Assembly (NCBI GenBank): GCA_019635635.1
Contig: JAHBZB010000002.1
Span: 829,204-893,203, forward strand
Reading direction: 5' to 3'
DNA: 64,000 nucleotides
From: Xanthobacteraceae bacterium
GTDB taxonomy: Bacteria; Pseudomonadota; Alphaproteobacteria; Rhizobiales; Xanthobacteraceae
Shown here: piece after piece, positions 36,761-45,998 of the stretch
Numbering within the stretch: the first letter of the stretch is position 1
Layout of the letters: each line of letters opens with the position of its first letter
Notes under the pieces: model-generated
Seen by the model: the letters and a program-made list of their open reading frames with translations, nothing else
Database searches by the model: none
What the model was told of the DNA's origin: nothing
Program-made: the position numbers and the translations under genes

Positions 36761-37042
36761 ATGGGGAATATTTTGCGTAATTTAATGCCACTGCGGACGG
36801 GAATGGTCGCCGAACCGCACTCCGAAGACGAGCGGCGCGCTGCCTTCGGGTATCTCAACGAAGCCTGGGAAGAGGCCCGCCTCGACGGCATCGACGGCGA
36901 TTGCCTGGCGCAGGTCGCACTCTTCACGGCGATCAACGAACTGGTCTCGACCTATGGCGAGGAAGCCGCGGCCGTTTACGCAGAAGGCCTCGGCGAGCGC
37001 ATCCGCAGAGGCGAATTCACGGTTCCAGCGAACCGCCAGTAA
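36761..37042 (+). CDS. hypothetical protein, acidic alpha-helical
   Basis: A 93-residue protein with no signal peptide. Helical, rich in Ala and Glu (HSEDERRAAFGYLNEAWEEA ... YGEEAAAVYAEGLGERI). I start at ATG 36761, which has GGGGGAC upstream, rather than at 36698. It looks conserved among related bacteria, but I cannot name a family. Third of four small genes read in the same direction here. Confidence 0.66.
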   Translation: MGNILRNLMPLRTGMVAEPHSEDERRAAFGYLNEAWEEARLDGIDGDCLAQVALFTAINELVSTYGEEAAAVYAEGLGERIRRGEFTVPANRQ

Positions 37043-37101
37043 TTTCTTCGTCGTATCGCAGGTTACGCGCTAAACTTCCCCGCCTGTCCTCGCGGGGAAA
37101 C

Positions 37102-37677
37102 ATGAAACTTCCGCTCCGGCTTTTCTGTCTTTCGTTTTTCACGCTCGCCGTCGTGGGCTCGCCTTCGCTTGCGCAGAAAAAAGTGAAGACCGAGACGATC
37201 CGCGACCCGAAAGGCGCGAGCGCCGAAATCATCCGCGATCTTTCAAGGCTGCCCGAGCCGGTGCGCAAAAAACGCGAGGAGATTCTGGCCGCCGCGCGCA
37301 GCGGCGATGTCACGAAGGTGTCCGCTGTCATCAAAGACAACGGCACCACGATCTCGTTCACCGGCGAGAGCGACGCGGCAGAGTTCTGGAAAAAGACCTT
37401 TCCCGACAGCGAGGGGCTGGAAGCGCTCGCAACCTTGATCGAAATTCTCGAGATGCCGTTCGTGCAGCTCGACAAGGGCACGCCGCAGGAAATGTTCGTG
37501 TGGCCCTATTTCCACGCCGTGCAACTCGACAAGCTGACACCGGAGCAGCGCGTCGAACTGTTTCGGCTGGTGACGGCCTACGATTTTCGCGAAATGCAGA
37601 AATTCGGCTCGTATAATTTCTTCCGCGCCGGCATCGCACCAGACGGAAGCTGGCGGTTCTTCGTCGCCGGCGACTAG
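37102..37677 (+). CDS. hypothetical exported protein
   Basis: A 191-residue protein. Residues 1-24 are a signal peptide (LFCLSFFTLAVVG, then SLAQ). The mature part is mixed alpha/beta with many Lys and Glu, ending SYNFFRAGIAPDGSWRFFVAGD. No motif tells its function. ATG 37102 begins the signal peptide; the frame upstream to 36901 is a shadow. Its last bases overlap by four the end of the converging dihydroorotase-like gene. Confidence 0.75.
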   Translation: MKLPLRLFCLSFFTLAVVGSPSLAQKKVKTETIRDPKGASAEIIRDLSRLPEPVRKKREEILAAARSGDVTKVSAVIKDNGTTISFTGESDAAEFWKKTFPDSEGLEALATLIEILEMPFVQLDKGTPQEMFVWPYFHAVQLDKLTPEQRVELFRLVTAYDFREMQKFGSYNFFRAGIAPDGSWRFFVAGD

Positions 37678-39014
37678 GTGCCCTTCGGCAGCGCTTCGAG
37701 AAAACGCACCGGCTGCCCCTGCCCTTTGGCCAGCAACTCGCCATCGCGCATGACGATCGTGCCGCGCACTACGGTACCGACCGGCCAGCCGGTGACAGTC
37801 ATGCCATCGTAAGGCGTCCAGCCGGCTTTGGAAGCGACCCATTTATTCGTGATGGTCTCGCGGCGCTTGAGGTCAACCACCGTAAGATCGGCGTCATAAC
37901 CGACCGCGATGCGGCCCTTGTTGGCGATTCCGAACACGCGCGCTGGGCCATGGCTGGATAAATCGACGAAGCGCTCAAGCGTGAGGCGGCCCGCGTTCAC
38001 GTGGTCGAGCATCAGTGGGACGATGGTCTGCACGCCGGTCATGCCGGAGGGACTTGCGGGATAGGTCTTCGCTTTTTCTTCCAGCGTATGCGGCGCGTGA
38101 TCAGAGCCGAGAATATCGACGACGCCGCTCGCGATGCCGCGCCAGATCGCATCGCGATGGCGCGCGTCGCGCACTGGCGGATTCATCTGCGCCTTGGTGC
38201 CGAGCCGCTCGTAACATTCGGGCGCGACCAGCGTGAGATGATGCGGCGTCACTTCGACCGTCGCGACATCCTTATGCTGCGCGAGGAAATCGATTTCTTC
38301 GGCAGTGGAGACATGCAGCACATGCACGCGCTTTCCGGTTTCGCGAGCCATGGTCACGAGCCTTGTTGTCGCAAGCAATGCCGCGACCGGGTCGCGCCAG
38401 ACGGGGTGCGAGCGCGGATCGCCCTCGATGCGCTCGCCCTTACGCTCGGTCAGGCGCGGCTCATCCTCGGCGTGGAAAGAAGCGCGGCGGCGAATATTCT
38501 CAAGAATGGCACGCAGGCCCGCGTCATCCGGAATGAGCAGTTTTCCGGTCGAGGAGCCCATGAAGACCTTGATGCCGGCGCAGCCCGGAAGCTGTTCGTA
38601 TTCGGCGACCTGCCCGGAATTTTCCGCGGTGCCGCCGATGAAGAACGCGAAGTCGCAATGCATGCGGCCGATGGCGCGGCCGATCTTGTCGGCGAAGGCC
38701 ACGTCGTCGACGGTGAGCGGATCGGTGTTCGGCATTTCGAACACGGCCGTGACGCCGCCCATCACCGCGGAGCGGGAGCCGCTTTCGAGATCTTCCTTAT
38801 GGGTCATTCCCGGCTCACGGAAATGAACCTGGCTGTCGATCACGCCAGGGAGCACATGAAGCCCCGCGCACTGCCAGATTTCGCGCGCGCCGTTCGGTGC
38901 AATGCTGCCGATCGCGGCGACCCTGCCGTCGCGAATGCCGATGTCGCGCACCACCGCGCCGTCGTGATTGACGACGGTGGCGCCTGCAAGAACGAGATCG
39001 TAGGTTTCGGCCAT
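37674..39014 (-). CDS. dihydroorotase-like amidohydrolase
   Basis: A 446-residue amidohydrolase. It matches class I dihydroorotases by length and by HFREPG, HKEDLESGS, the GIKVFMGSSTG segment, HVLHVSTAEE and GSDHAPHTLEEKAK. It would close the dihydroorotate ring from carbamoyl-aspartate in pyrimidine synthesis. One metal ligand differs: the normal D-x-H-x-H is here DSQVH, so the first His is Gln. The ATG at 39014 is preferred over 39086. Because no other pyrimidine gene lies nearby and a ligand is changed, it may be a paralog with another cyclic-amide substrate. Confidence 0.88.
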   Translation of the reverse strand: MAETYDLVLAGATVVNHDGAVVRDIGIRDGRVAAIGSIAPNGAREIWQCAGLHVLPGVIDSQVHFREPGMTHKEDLESGSRSAVMGGVTAVFEMPNTDPLTVDDVAFADKIGRAIGRMHCDFAFFIGGTAENSGQVAEYEQLPGCAGIKVFMGSSTGKLLIPDDAGLRAILENIRRRASFHAEDEPRLTERKGERIEGDPRSHPVWRDPVAALLATTRLVTMARETGKRVHVLHVSTAEEIDFLAQHKDVATVEVTPHHLTLVAPECYERLGTKAQMNPPVRDARHRDAIWRGIASGVVDILGSDHAPHTLEEKAKTYPASPSGMTGVQTIVPLMLDHVNAGRLTLERFVDLSSHGPARVFGIANKGRIAVGYDADLTVVDLKRRETITNKWVASKAGWTPYDGMTVTGWPVGTVVRGTIVMRDGELLAKGQGQPVRFLEALPKGT

Positions 39015-39134
39015 CCGGCCCCGCGAAATGGACCGGCCTTGCCGGTCTGCCTCAGCGGCATTACTTGTCAGCGAAATGCTTTGCAAGCGGGCTTCTTTGC
39101 CGCATCAACCGGAATCAGAACCAGGACGGGAAAA

Positions 39135-40019
39135 ATGCGCGCGGCAATCCTCAATGAACGGGCGGTACTGCGGATAACCGGCAACGACGCGCGGCAGTTC
39201 CTCGATAACGTCATCACGAACGATGTCGATTCGCTCAAACCCGACGAGGCGCGATTCGCGGCACTTCTGACGCCGCAGGGCAAGGTGATCGCCGATTTCT
39301 TCGCGGTCGGCGCGGCGGAGGAAGACGGTGGCGGCTTTCTGCTCGACGCGCCCGCGGGGCTTTCCGACGACATCGCGAAGAAGCTCAATTTCTACAAGTT
39401 GCGCGCGGCGGTCACGGTCGAGTTGCGGCCCGATCTCGCGGTCGCCGCCATTCTCGACGGCAAGGCGACCGCCGAACTTGGCATCGTCTATGACGACCCG
39501 CGCCATTCGGATTTAGGACAGCGGATCATTCTGCCCGCGGCGGAGGCGAAGTCCGACCTCGAAGGCGCTGGATTTCAGATCGTCAAAGGCAGCGACTATC
39601 ACGAGAAGCGCATCACGCTCGGCGTGCCCGACGGCGGCAAGGATTTCGTCTATTCGGAAGTCTTCCCGCACGAAGCCGACATGGACCAGCTGAACGGCAT
39701 CGACTTCAAGAAGGGCTGCTTCATCGGACAGGAAGTGGTGTCGCGCATGGAGCGCAAGACCACGCCGCGCAAGCGCATCGTGCAGGCGACGTTTGAAACC
39801 GCGCCTTATCCGGGCGTTGATGTGAAAGCCGGCGAGAAGCCGGCCGGACACATGGGTTCGGGCGTCAACGGCAAGGGTCTCGCGCTGGTGCGGCTCGACC
39901 GCATCAACGACGCACTCGCGAAGGGTGAGAAGATCACCGCGGGCGGGATCGAGATTTCGTTGAAGAAGCCTGCCTGGGCGCGTTTTGCATTTCCCGGCGA
40001 GCCCGATTTCGGCGCATAA
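39135..40019 (+). CDS. ygfZ: YgfZ/GcvT-family folate-binding protein
   Basis: A 294-residue tetrahydrofolate-dependent protein related to GcvT. The signature KGCFIGQEVVSRM contains the essential cysteine of the YgfZ family. It helps to make or repair certain iron-sulfur enzymes. The long open frame upstream to 38001 is a shadow of the dihydroorotase-like gene; the ATG at 39135 has GGGAAAA upstream. Followed 8 bases later by tag. Confidence 0.92.
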   Translation: MRAAILNERAVLRITGNDARQFLDNVITNDVDSLKPDEARFAALLTPQGKVIADFFAVGAAEEDGGGFLLDAPAGLSDDIAKKLNFYKLRAAVTVELRPDLAVAAILDGKATAELGIVYDDPRHSDLGQRIILPAAEAKSDLEGAGFQIVKGSDYHEKRITLGVPDGGKDFVYSEVFPHEADMDQLNGIDFKKGCFIGQEVVSRMERKTTPRKRIVQATFETAPYPGVDVKAGEKPAGHMGSGVNGKGLALVRLDRINDALAKGEKITAGGIEISLKKPAWARFAFPGEPDFGA

Positions 40020-40027
40020 TCGCGCCT

Positions 40028-40618
40028 ATGAAAAAACACGTTCATGCCGACGGCAAGAAGCGCTGCCTGTGGTGCGGTATCGATCCGCTTTACGTGAAGT
40101 ATCATGACACCGAATGGGGCGTTCCGGAATACGATGACCGCGCGCTGTTCGAGAAACTGATCCTCGACGGATTCCAGGCCGGGCTTTCGTGGATCACGAT
40201 TTTGCGCAAGCGCGATAACTTCCGCAAAGCCTTCGACAAGTTCAATCCGGAAAAGATCGCGCGCTATGACGCGAAGAAGCTGAATGCCCTGATGAAGGAC
40301 GAAGGCATCATCCGCAACAAGCAGAAGATCTGGGGCGCGCGGCAATCGGCCCGCGCCTGGCTCGAAATTCAGGAAAGCGGTCCGGGCTTCTCGAAGCTCC
40401 TGTGGGATTTCGTCGACGGCAAGCCGAAGATCAACAAGCTGCGCTCGCAGAAGGATATAAAAGCTGAAACGCCGGTGTCGGTCGCGATGTCGAAAGACCT
40501 GAAAGCACGCGGCTTCAATTTCTGCGGGCCGACCATCGTTTACGCTTTCATGCAGGCGACCGGCATGGTCAACGATCACCTGACGAATTGCTACCGTCAC
40601 AAGGAACTCGCGAAGTGA
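40028..40618 (+). CDS. tag: DNA-3-methyladenine glycosylase I
   Basis: A 196-residue HhH-fold glycosylase that removes 3-methyladenine from DNA. Family motifs: RCLWCGIDPLYVKYHDTEWG at the start, FEKLILDGFQAGLSWITILRKR, and C-terminal FCGPTIVYAFMQATGMVNDHL. Zinc-binding residues Cys and His of the family (the two N-terminal Cys and the C-terminal NCYRH) are present. Its stop overlaps the GTG start of the next gene (GTGA). Confidence 0.95.
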   Translation: MKKHVHADGKKRCLWCGIDPLYVKYHDTEWGVPEYDDRALFEKLILDGFQAGLSWITILRKRDNFRKAFDKFNPEKIARYDAKKLNALMKDEGIIRNKQKIWGARQSARAWLEIQESGPGFSKLLWDFVDGKPKINKLRSQKDIKAETPVSVAMSKDLKARGFNFCGPTIVYAFMQATGMVNDHLTNCYRHKELAK

Positions 40619-41280
40619 AAAAAGCGGCTTCGCGCGCTTCCTCGCCGAAGCGCGCGGCGGCTCCGCGCGCTCCATCCGGGCGCGCGGCTACGCCGCGTGC
40701 CTGGCAGCGCATGTTGTCGGGCCGCAGACTCGATTTGCTCGATCCCTCGCCGCTCGACGTCGAAATCGAGGACATCGCGCACGGGCTGGCGCGCGTCGCG
40801 CGCTGGAACGGGCAGACCATCGGCGCGAACATCTTCTCGGTCGCGCAGCATTCGCTGCTCGTCGAAGCGGTGTCGCGGAAAATCTCGGCGAACCTCGACC
40901 GCAAATGGCGGCTCGCGGTGCTTTTGCACGACGCGCCCGAATACGTGATCGGCGACCTTATCAGCCCGTTCAAGGCGGTGCTGCGCACGGACTATAAAGC
41001 GGTCGAAAACCGGCTCCTGCATGCGATCTCGCTCCGCTTCGGCCTGCCCGCGCGCTGGCCAGCGGAACTCGTGGAGCACACGAAGAAGGCGGATCGCCAC
41101 GCGGCCTATCTCGAAGCGACCAGACTTGCGGGCTTCAAGGAGGCGGAAGCGCGGAAATTTTTCGGCAGCCCGCCGGGCCTCGACGAGTCGGCAGAGAAGC
41201 GCTACCTCACGCCATGGAACGCGGAGACCGCCAAGCAGCGCTTTCTCGCGCGCTTCGCGGAACTTTCGGACGAAACATGA
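40615..41280 (+). CDS. HD-domain phosphohydrolase (YfbR-like)
   Basis: A 221-residue protein with a basic, Ala/Ser-rich N-terminal tail (about 1-30) and an HD domain. Metal ligands are visible as His in VAQHSLL, HD in LLHDAPEYVIGD and a later Asp in KKADRHAAY. YfbR-type enzymes hydrolyse deoxynucleoside 5'-monophosphates. I use the GTG at 40615, which overlaps the tag stop and has AAGGA upstream, rather than ATG 40588. Its stop overlaps the phosphatase start. Confidence 0.9.
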   Translation: MKKAASRASSPKRAAAPRAPSGRAATPRAWQRMLSGRRLDLLDPSPLDVEIEDIAHGLARVARWNGQTIGANIFSVAQHSLLVEAVSRKISANLDRKWRLAVLLHDAPEYVIGDLISPFKAVLRTDYKAVENRLLHAISLRFGLPARWPAELVEHTKKADRHAAYLEATRLAGFKEAEARKFFGSPPGLDESAEKRYLTPWNAETAKQRFLARFAELSDET

Positions 41281-41792
41281 TTCACGTTTGCTCGCTCGCC
41301 CAGATGCACCGCGTCGTCGATATCACCGGCGCGGAACATGTCGTCACGCTGATCCGCGATACCTCGCGGGTGACGCGCCCCGTGAGCGTGCGGCAAGAAA
41401 ACCACCTTATCCTTTCCATCGACGACATCGAGGACGAGCTTGAGGGCATGATCGCGCCCGGAGAGGCGCATGTCGCCGAACTCCTCGACTTCGTCGGTCG
41501 CTGGAAGCGCGAGAAGCCGATCGTGGTGCATTGCTTCGCGGGCATCAGCCGCTCGACCGCGGCCGCCTTCATCACGGCTTGCGCGATTGCGCCGGAGCGG
41601 AGCGAGGCGGAGATCGCGCGCGCCATCCGCAGCGCGTCGATCACGGCGCAGCCCAATCCGCGCATCGTGAAATTCGGCGACCGTCTGCTCAACCGCGACG
41701 GGCGCATGGTCGAAGCGGTGCGTGCGATCGGCAAGGGCGAATTCGGCTCGACGTGGATCGAAGAAGCCGAACCCTTCGTCATTAGCATCTAA
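41277..41792 (+). CDS. tyrosine/dual-specificity-type protein phosphatase
   Basis: A 171-residue cysteine phosphatase. The active-site loop HCFAGISRS (C-x5-R) sits near residue 86, with a general-acid candidate Asp in the segment DDIEDELE upstream. Proteins of this group in alphaproteobacteria are annotated as tyrosine-protein phosphatase-like and have no proven substrate. ATG 41277 overlaps the HD gene's stop; 3 bases separate it from the Nudix-HTH regulator, so it is part of one operon with tag, the HD enzyme and the regulator. Confidence 0.87.
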   Translation: MIHVCSLAQMHRVVDITGAEHVVTLIRDTSRVTRPVSVRQENHLILSIDDIEDELEGMIAPGEAHVAELLDFVGRWKREKPIVVHCFAGISRSTAAAFITACAIAPERSEAEIARAIRSASITAQPNPRIVKFGDRLLNRDGRMVEAVRAIGKGEFGSTWIEEAEPFVISI

Positions 41793-41795
41793 TCC

Positions 41796-42764
41796 ATGGC
41801 GAACGAGCAGCACCCGCGAACCGCAATCGAAATCGGGTTGGCGGCTGCGATCGTCGCAATCGACGCGGACACGCCGCTGATCCTCGTCTCCGGCGCGGAC
41901 GGCAATCTCGGGCTTCCTTCGGGTCCGTTCGATGCGCCCGAACATCGCACCTTCGAGATCGGGCTTCGCCGCTTCGTCGCCGAGCAAACCGCACTCGAAG
42001 TCGGCTATGTCGAGCAGCTCTACACTTTCGGCGACCGCGGCAGGCAGGCGAGCCCGCACGATACCGCGCCGCATGTCGTGTCGGTCGGTTATCTGGCGCT
42101 GACGCGGGTCGCAACCGCGCGCGCGATGAAATCGCACGGCGCGCGCTTCGAGCCTTGGTACAAATTTTTTCCGTGGGAAGACTGGCGCGACGGGCGGCCG
42201 AAGATTCTCGAGAACATTCTGCCGGCGCTGAACGCATGGGCGAAGATCGCCAAGCCCGCGCCGGGCGCGGAATTCGCGCCGCGTGAACGCATCCGTCTCA
42301 CCTTCGGTACGGAAGGAACGCCGTGGGACGAAGAGCGCGTGCTCGAGCGCTATGAACTGCTCTATTCCGCGGGACTGATCGCGGAGTCAAGGCGCGACGG
42401 ACGCGAGAAGACGCCGCCGGGCGAAAAGACCGACGCGATCGGCGAGCCGATGCAATTCGACCACCGGCGGATTCTCGCGACCGCGATCTCGCGGCTGCGG
42501 GCGAAGCTGAAATACCGCCCGGTGGTGTTCGAACTGATGCCGGATGAGTTCACGCTGACCGAGTTGCAGCGCACGGTCGAAGCGATCGCGGGACGGCATC
42601 TGCACAAGCAGAATTTCCGCCGCCTCGTCGAAGGCACTGCGCTGGTCGAGCCGACCGGCGAAGTCTCGACCCATACCGGCGGGCGGCCGGCGGCGATGTA
42701 TCGCTTCCGGCGCGAGGTGCTGCGCGAGCGGCCCGCGCCGGGCTTGCGCTTCGGCGGGCGCTAG
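41796..42764 (+). CDS. nadQ: Nudix-like / winged-helix transcriptional regulator of NAD metabolism (NadQ/NrtR type)
   Basis: A 322-residue protein. The N-terminal half is a Nudix fold whose Nudix box has decayed (FEIGLRRFVAEQTALEVG in place of the RE-EE pattern), so it should bind a nucleotide effector without hydrolysing it. The C-terminal part (FTLTELQRTVEAIAG ... NFRRLVEG ... GRPAAMYRF) matches the winged-helix region of NrtR-type regulators. In alphaproteobacteria a regulator of this kind, NadQ, is known to control nadABC; here nadC-nadB-nadA begin 650 bases downstream and two related operators lie before nadA. Assignment to NadQ is inference; the family match is good. Confidence 0.82.
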   Translation: MANEQHPRTAIEIGLAAAIVAIDADTPLILVSGADGNLGLPSGPFDAPEHRTFEIGLRRFVAEQTALEVGYVEQLYTFGDRGRQASPHDTAPHVVSVGYLALTRVATARAMKSHGARFEPWYKFFPWEDWRDGRPKILENILPALNAWAKIAKPAPGAEFAPRERIRLTFGTEGTPWDEERVLERYELLYSAGLIAESRRDGREKTPPGEKTDAIGEPMQFDHRRILATAISRLRAKLKYRPVVFELMPDEFTLTELQRTVEAIAGRHLHKQNFRRLVEGTALVEPTGEVSTHTGGRPAAMYRFRREVLRERPAPGLRFGGR

Positions 42765-42827
42765 AAGCCTTTAACGCCTCGTTAACCATATTCACGCAAT
42801 GGTTGTATCCATCCGATGGAGCAACCC

Positions 42828-43178
42828 ATGGCCACATCCGCCAGAGCAGCCGGCCTGTCCGAAAGGGAGTATTCGGAAGAAACGCGAAACGCGGTGCGCT
42901 CGCTCTGGCGCGTGATCAATAACGAAGCCGCCCCGGAGCCCGCGCAACGAACGCCCGTGTTCGACCCCGCGGAATTGCAGCGCACGCTCGAACTGGTGCG
43001 CCAGTCGATCCGGGCGGAGCGCATGAAGGTTGCCGAGTTGCAGCAGCGCGTCGCCGAACTCGAAGGCTTCGAGCAGGCCTATCAGGCGGAGCGTCTGTTC
43101 TCGCATGAGCTTCGCGCCGACCGCGACTGCTGGCGCGGTCAGGCCATGTCGATGATGAGCCACCTGCCGCAACGCTAG
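42828..43178 (+). CDS. hypothetical protein with coiled-coil segment
   Basis: A 116-residue protein, acidic and Glu/Arg rich, with a probable coiled coil (about 45-85, ELQRTLELVRQSIRAERMKV ... AELEGFEQAY). Start ATG 42828, with GGAG 6 bases upstream; an alternative ATG at 42816 lacks a ribosome site. No family recognised. Read in the same direction as the regulator and as the next small gene. Confidence 0.65.
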   Translation: MATSARAAGLSEREYSEETRNAVRSLWRVINNEAAPEPAQRTPVFDPAELQRTLELVRQSIRAERMKVAELQQRVAELEGFEQAYQAERLFSHELRADRDCWRGQAMSMMSHLPQR

Positions 43179-43191
43179 GGCGCATTCCGCG

Positions 43192-43413
43192 ATGCCACGC
43201 TGGAGCAGGCTCTTCGAAAAAGACCGGGACTACATCCCCTCGCCCACGGTCGAGTACCGGATCAACCGCCACGACTTCGACGTCGAAGGATTGCAGGAAG
43301 TGCTGGCGTTTGTGATCGAGGCGATCCGCGAGGAGCGGACAAGGCTGGAGATTGCAAATAGCTACGCAGACGACGGAGCGGAAGCCGACATGGTCTGGCC
43401 GGAAGCGGCCTAG
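43192..43413 (+). CDS. small hypothetical protein
   Basis: A 73-residue acidic protein ([21 protein letters not shown] ... DMVWPEAA) with no membrane segment. It follows the coiled-coil protein by 13 bases, and its stop overlaps by 4 bases the end of nadC on the other strand. Codon use fits its neighbours. No family recognised; moderately likely to be a real gene. Confidence 0.55.
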   Translation: MPRWSRLFEKDRDYIPSPTVEYRINRHDFDVEGLQEVLAFVIEAIREERTRLEIANSYADDGAEADMVWPEAA

Positions 43414-44282
43414 GCGATCTCGATATCGAGCGCGACGTCGAGCGACGGCGCTGAGTGCGTGAGCGCACCGGAGGAAATGACATCGACGCCGGTTTCGGCG
43501 ATCGCTGCGACGGTTTCGAGCGTGACGCCGCCGGAAGCCTCGGTGATAATCTTCCCCTTGCAGAGCGCGACCGCTTCGCGAAGCGTTTCCGGCTTCATGT
43601 TGTCCAGCAACACAACGTCGGCCTTGCCGTTCGCGAGCACTTCTTTCAATTGATCGAGCGTATCGACCTCGATCTCGACCTTCACGAGATGACCGACCGA
43701 CGCGCGCGCGGCGTCCAGCGCCTTGGCGACGACGCCCGCGACCGCGATGTGGTTATCTTTTATCAGCACTGCGTCATCGAGCCCGAAGCGATGATTGACG
43801 CCGCCACCACAGCGCACGGCATATTTCTCGAGCGCGCGCAGGCCCGGCGTGGTCTTGCGTGTATCCGTGATCTTCGCCTTCGTGTGCGCGATCTTCGCGG
43901 CGTAAGCTGCGGTCAGTGTCGCGATGCCGGAAAGATGGCCGAGAAAATTCAGCGCGACGCGCTCGCCGGACAAAATCGCGATCGCAGGCCCTTCGATCAG
44001 CGCAAGCGTCGTATTCGCCTTCACGACATCGCCGTCGCGGGCTTTCGCTTCGAAGCCGATGTTCGGTGCGAGCGTGCGGAAGGCGCGCGCGGCGCAGGGA
44101 AGACCCGCAAGCGTACCCGCTTTGCGCGCCACCAACTTCGCTTTCGCCCTGATGCCTTCCGGCAAGGTCGCCGAAGACGTGAGGTCGCCCGCGCGGCCGA
44201 GATCTTCGTCGAGCGCGCGCCTCACCGCGTCTTGTATGACGAGCGGCGAGAGAAATGCGCCGAGGGCGACAAGATCGGTCAT
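43410..44282 (-). CDS. nadC: nicotinate-nucleotide diphosphorylase (carboxylating)
   Basis: A 290-residue quinolinate phosphoribosyltransferase, third enzyme of de novo NAD synthesis, which turns quinolinate and PRPP into nicotinate mononucleotide. Conserved segments: DLTSSATLP near the N-terminus, [20 protein letters not shown] (about 140), [15 protein letters not shown] and the C-terminal EASGGVTL. The frame upstream to 44900 is a shadow of nadB; the real ATG at 44282 shares a base with the nadB stop (TGATG), so translation is coupled. Confidence 0.97.
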   Translation of the reverse strand: MTDLVALGAFLSPLVIQDAVRRALDEDLGRAGDLTSSATLPEGIRAKAKLVARKAGTLAGLPCAARAFRTLAPNIGFEAKARDGDVVKANTTLALIEGPAIAILSGERVALNFLGHLSGIATLTAAYAAKIAHTKAKITDTRKTTPGLRALEKYAVRCGGGVNHRFGLDDAVLIKDNHIAVAGVVAKALDAARASVGHLVKVEIEVDTLDQLKEVLANGKADVVLLDNMKPETLREAVALCKGKIITEASGGVTLETVAAIAETGVDVISSGALTHSAPSLDVALDIEIA

Positions 44283-45886
44283 CACGCCGCCGCCTTCGCG
44301 GTCGCGGCGCATGCGATGCGGCGCGCTTCCTCGAGCGAGGTGAAAGTGCGGTGCGCCTGCGCCGGATCCGCGTTCGGGAAATCGGAGCGGAAGTGGCCGC
44401 CGCGGCTTTCGGTGCGCATCAACGCGGCAGATGCGACCAGGAGCGCGGTCGTCGCCATGTCGCGCACCGAGGGACGCTTCGCGGTCGCCTCGATGGTGAG
44501 AATTTCGCCAAGCGCATGCACCAAGCCCGCGCTGTCGCGAATCACGCCAACATATTTGCTCATCGCATCGCGCAGGCGCTTCGCGTCCTCGATGCCTTCG
44601 GCGGCGAGCGGCGGCGGCACCTCGCAGGAGTCTGCGGGCCACGCCAGCGTCTGCGGCAGCGCGATCAATCTGCTGATGTCTTCGGCGATGCGCGCGGCAT
44701 AGACCACGGCTTCGAGGAGCGAGTTCGAAGCGAGCCGGTTCGCGCCGTGTGCGCCAGTGGAAGCCACCTCGCCCGCCGCCCAAAGTCCGTCGAGCGTCGC
44801 GCGACCGTTCGCATCCACGAGCACGCCGCCCATGTGATAATGCGCGGCCGGCGCGATCGGTACGGGTTGGCTGGAGGGATCGAGGCCCGCCGCCTTGCAT
44901 GCGGCGAACACCGTCGGAAAACGCTCGGAAAATTTTTCGACCGGACGCAGATCGAGGAACGCGCCGCGGCCCGCCTGAATTTCGGCGAACACTGCGCGGG
45001 CCACGATGTCGCGTGGTGCAAGCTCGGCGTTTTCGTGCACCGGCAGCATGAAGCGCTCGCCGTTTTTATTCACGAGGGTCGCACCTTCACCGCGCAAGGC
45101 TTCGGTCGCAAGCGGTGCGGGGTCCTTGCCGACATCGAGTGCGGTCGGATGGAATTGCACGAATTCCGGGTCGGCGATCACGGCACCTGCGCGCGCGGCC
45201 GCAGCCAACCCTCGTCCGCGCGCTTCGCGCGGATTGGTCGTGATCGCGTAGAGCCCACCGATGCCGCCCGAAGCGAGCACGACTGCGCGCGCAGGCAGCG
45301 CCATCGGTTTTCCGGCGCGGCCCGCAGGACGCGCGTGAATGCCGGTGACATAGCGTCCATCGACGTAGAGGTCGTCGACCACAAGACCTTCGAGTACGCG
45401 GATGGTCGGCGTGTTGCGCACGGCGGTGACGAGTGCCGCCATGATCGCGGCACCGGCACGGTCGCCCTGTACGCGCACAATTCTTTTATGCGAGTGCGCA
45501 GCTTCGCGCGAAAGCATCAGATGGCCTTCGAGATCGCGGTCGAAGGGCACGCCGTATTTCAGAAGATCGTTGATGCGCGCGGGCGCTTCTTCCGCCATGG
45601 CGCGGATGACTTTTTCATCGACGATGCCCGCACCGGCGACGAGCGTGTCTTCGACGTGGCTGTCGATGGTGTCGCCCTCGCCGACTGCCGCGGCGATGCC
45701 GCCCTGTGCCCAGGCGGAGGAAGCGCCTTCGCCGATCGGGGCCGCGGTGACAATGGTGACAGGACGGGGCGCAAGTTTCAGCGCGCAAAACAAACCGGCG
45801 AGACCGCCGCCGACGATGACGACATCATCAACGCCACCCCAGGAGCGCGGTGTGAGGGTATCAGTGGTGCGCGGAGAGTCGGACAT
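44282..45886 (-). CDS. nadB: L-aspartate oxidase
   Basis: A 534-residue FAD enzyme that oxidises L-aspartate to iminoaspartate, first enzyme of de novo NAD synthesis. N-terminal [14 protein letters not shown] is the FAD-binding motif, followed by [12 protein letters not shown], the succinate-dehydrogenase-like loop [18 protein letters not shown] with the active-site region, and [16 protein letters not shown]. It works with NadA. Second gene of the operon nadA-nadB-nadC; 112 bases with two hairpins separate it from nadA. Confidence 0.97.
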   Translation of the reverse strand: MSDSPRTTDTLTPRSWGGVDDVVIVGGGLAGLFCALKLAPRPVTIVTAAPIGEGASSAWAQGGIAAAVGEGDTIDSHVEDTLVAGAGIVDEKVIRAMAEEAPARINDLLKYGVPFDRDLEGHLMLSREAAHSHKRIVRVQGDRAGAAIMAALVTAVRNTPTIRVLEGLVVDDLYVDGRYVTGIHARPAGRAGKPMALPARAVVLASGGIGGLYAITTNPREARGRGLAAAARAGAVIADPEFVQFHPTALDVGKDPAPLATEALRGEGATLVNKNGERFMLPVHENAELAPRDIVARAVFAEIQAGRGAFLDLRPVEKFSERFPTVFAACKAAGLDPSSQPVPIAPAAHYHMGGVLVDANGRATLDGLWAAGEVASTGAHGANRLASNSLLEAVVYAARIAEDISRLIALPQTLAWPADSCEVPPPLAAEGIEDAKRLRDAMSKYVGVIRDSAGLVHALGEILTIEATAKRPSVRDMATTALLVASAALMRTESRGGHFRSDFPNADPAQAHRTFTSLEEARRIACAATAKAAA

Positions 45887-45900
45887 TTCGTTTTCCCGTC

Positions 45901-45934
45901 GTCCCGGCTGTGGGCGAAGCCCGAACGCCGGGAC
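45901..45934. repeat. palindromic repeat between nadA and nadB (copy 1)
   Basis: Arms GTCCCGGC and GCCGGGAC enclose an 18-base loop in the nadA-nadB intercistronic region. The termini GTCCCGG are shared with the hairpin 22 bases to the right. No T tail. Confidence 0.65.
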
Positions 45935-45955
45935 CGTATTCGATTGATTTTGGCG

Positions 45956-45987
45956 GTCCCGGATAACGGCTTTGCCGTTTCCGGGAC
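45956..45987. repeat. palindromic repeat between nadA and nadB (copy 2)
   Basis: Arms GTCCCGGATAACGGC and GCCGTTTCCGGGAC, with one bulged base and a TTT loop, end 12 bases before the nadA stop. This would form a stable hairpin in the operon mRNA and could affect the nadA to nadB message ratio. Confidence 0.7.
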
Positions 45988-45998
45988 GAGCCTTGTTG

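Noticed and set aside
38001-39134. N-terminal extension of the YgfZ frame
   Set aside because: It is the reverse of the dihydroorotase-like gene; the family begins at 39135.
39508-39520. 13-base match (CGGATTTAGGACA) in ygfZ to the arm of the hairpin at 22528-22540, including a rare TTA codon
   Set aside because: It encodes a normal part of the protein and lacks the rest of the element, so chance is the simpler explanation.
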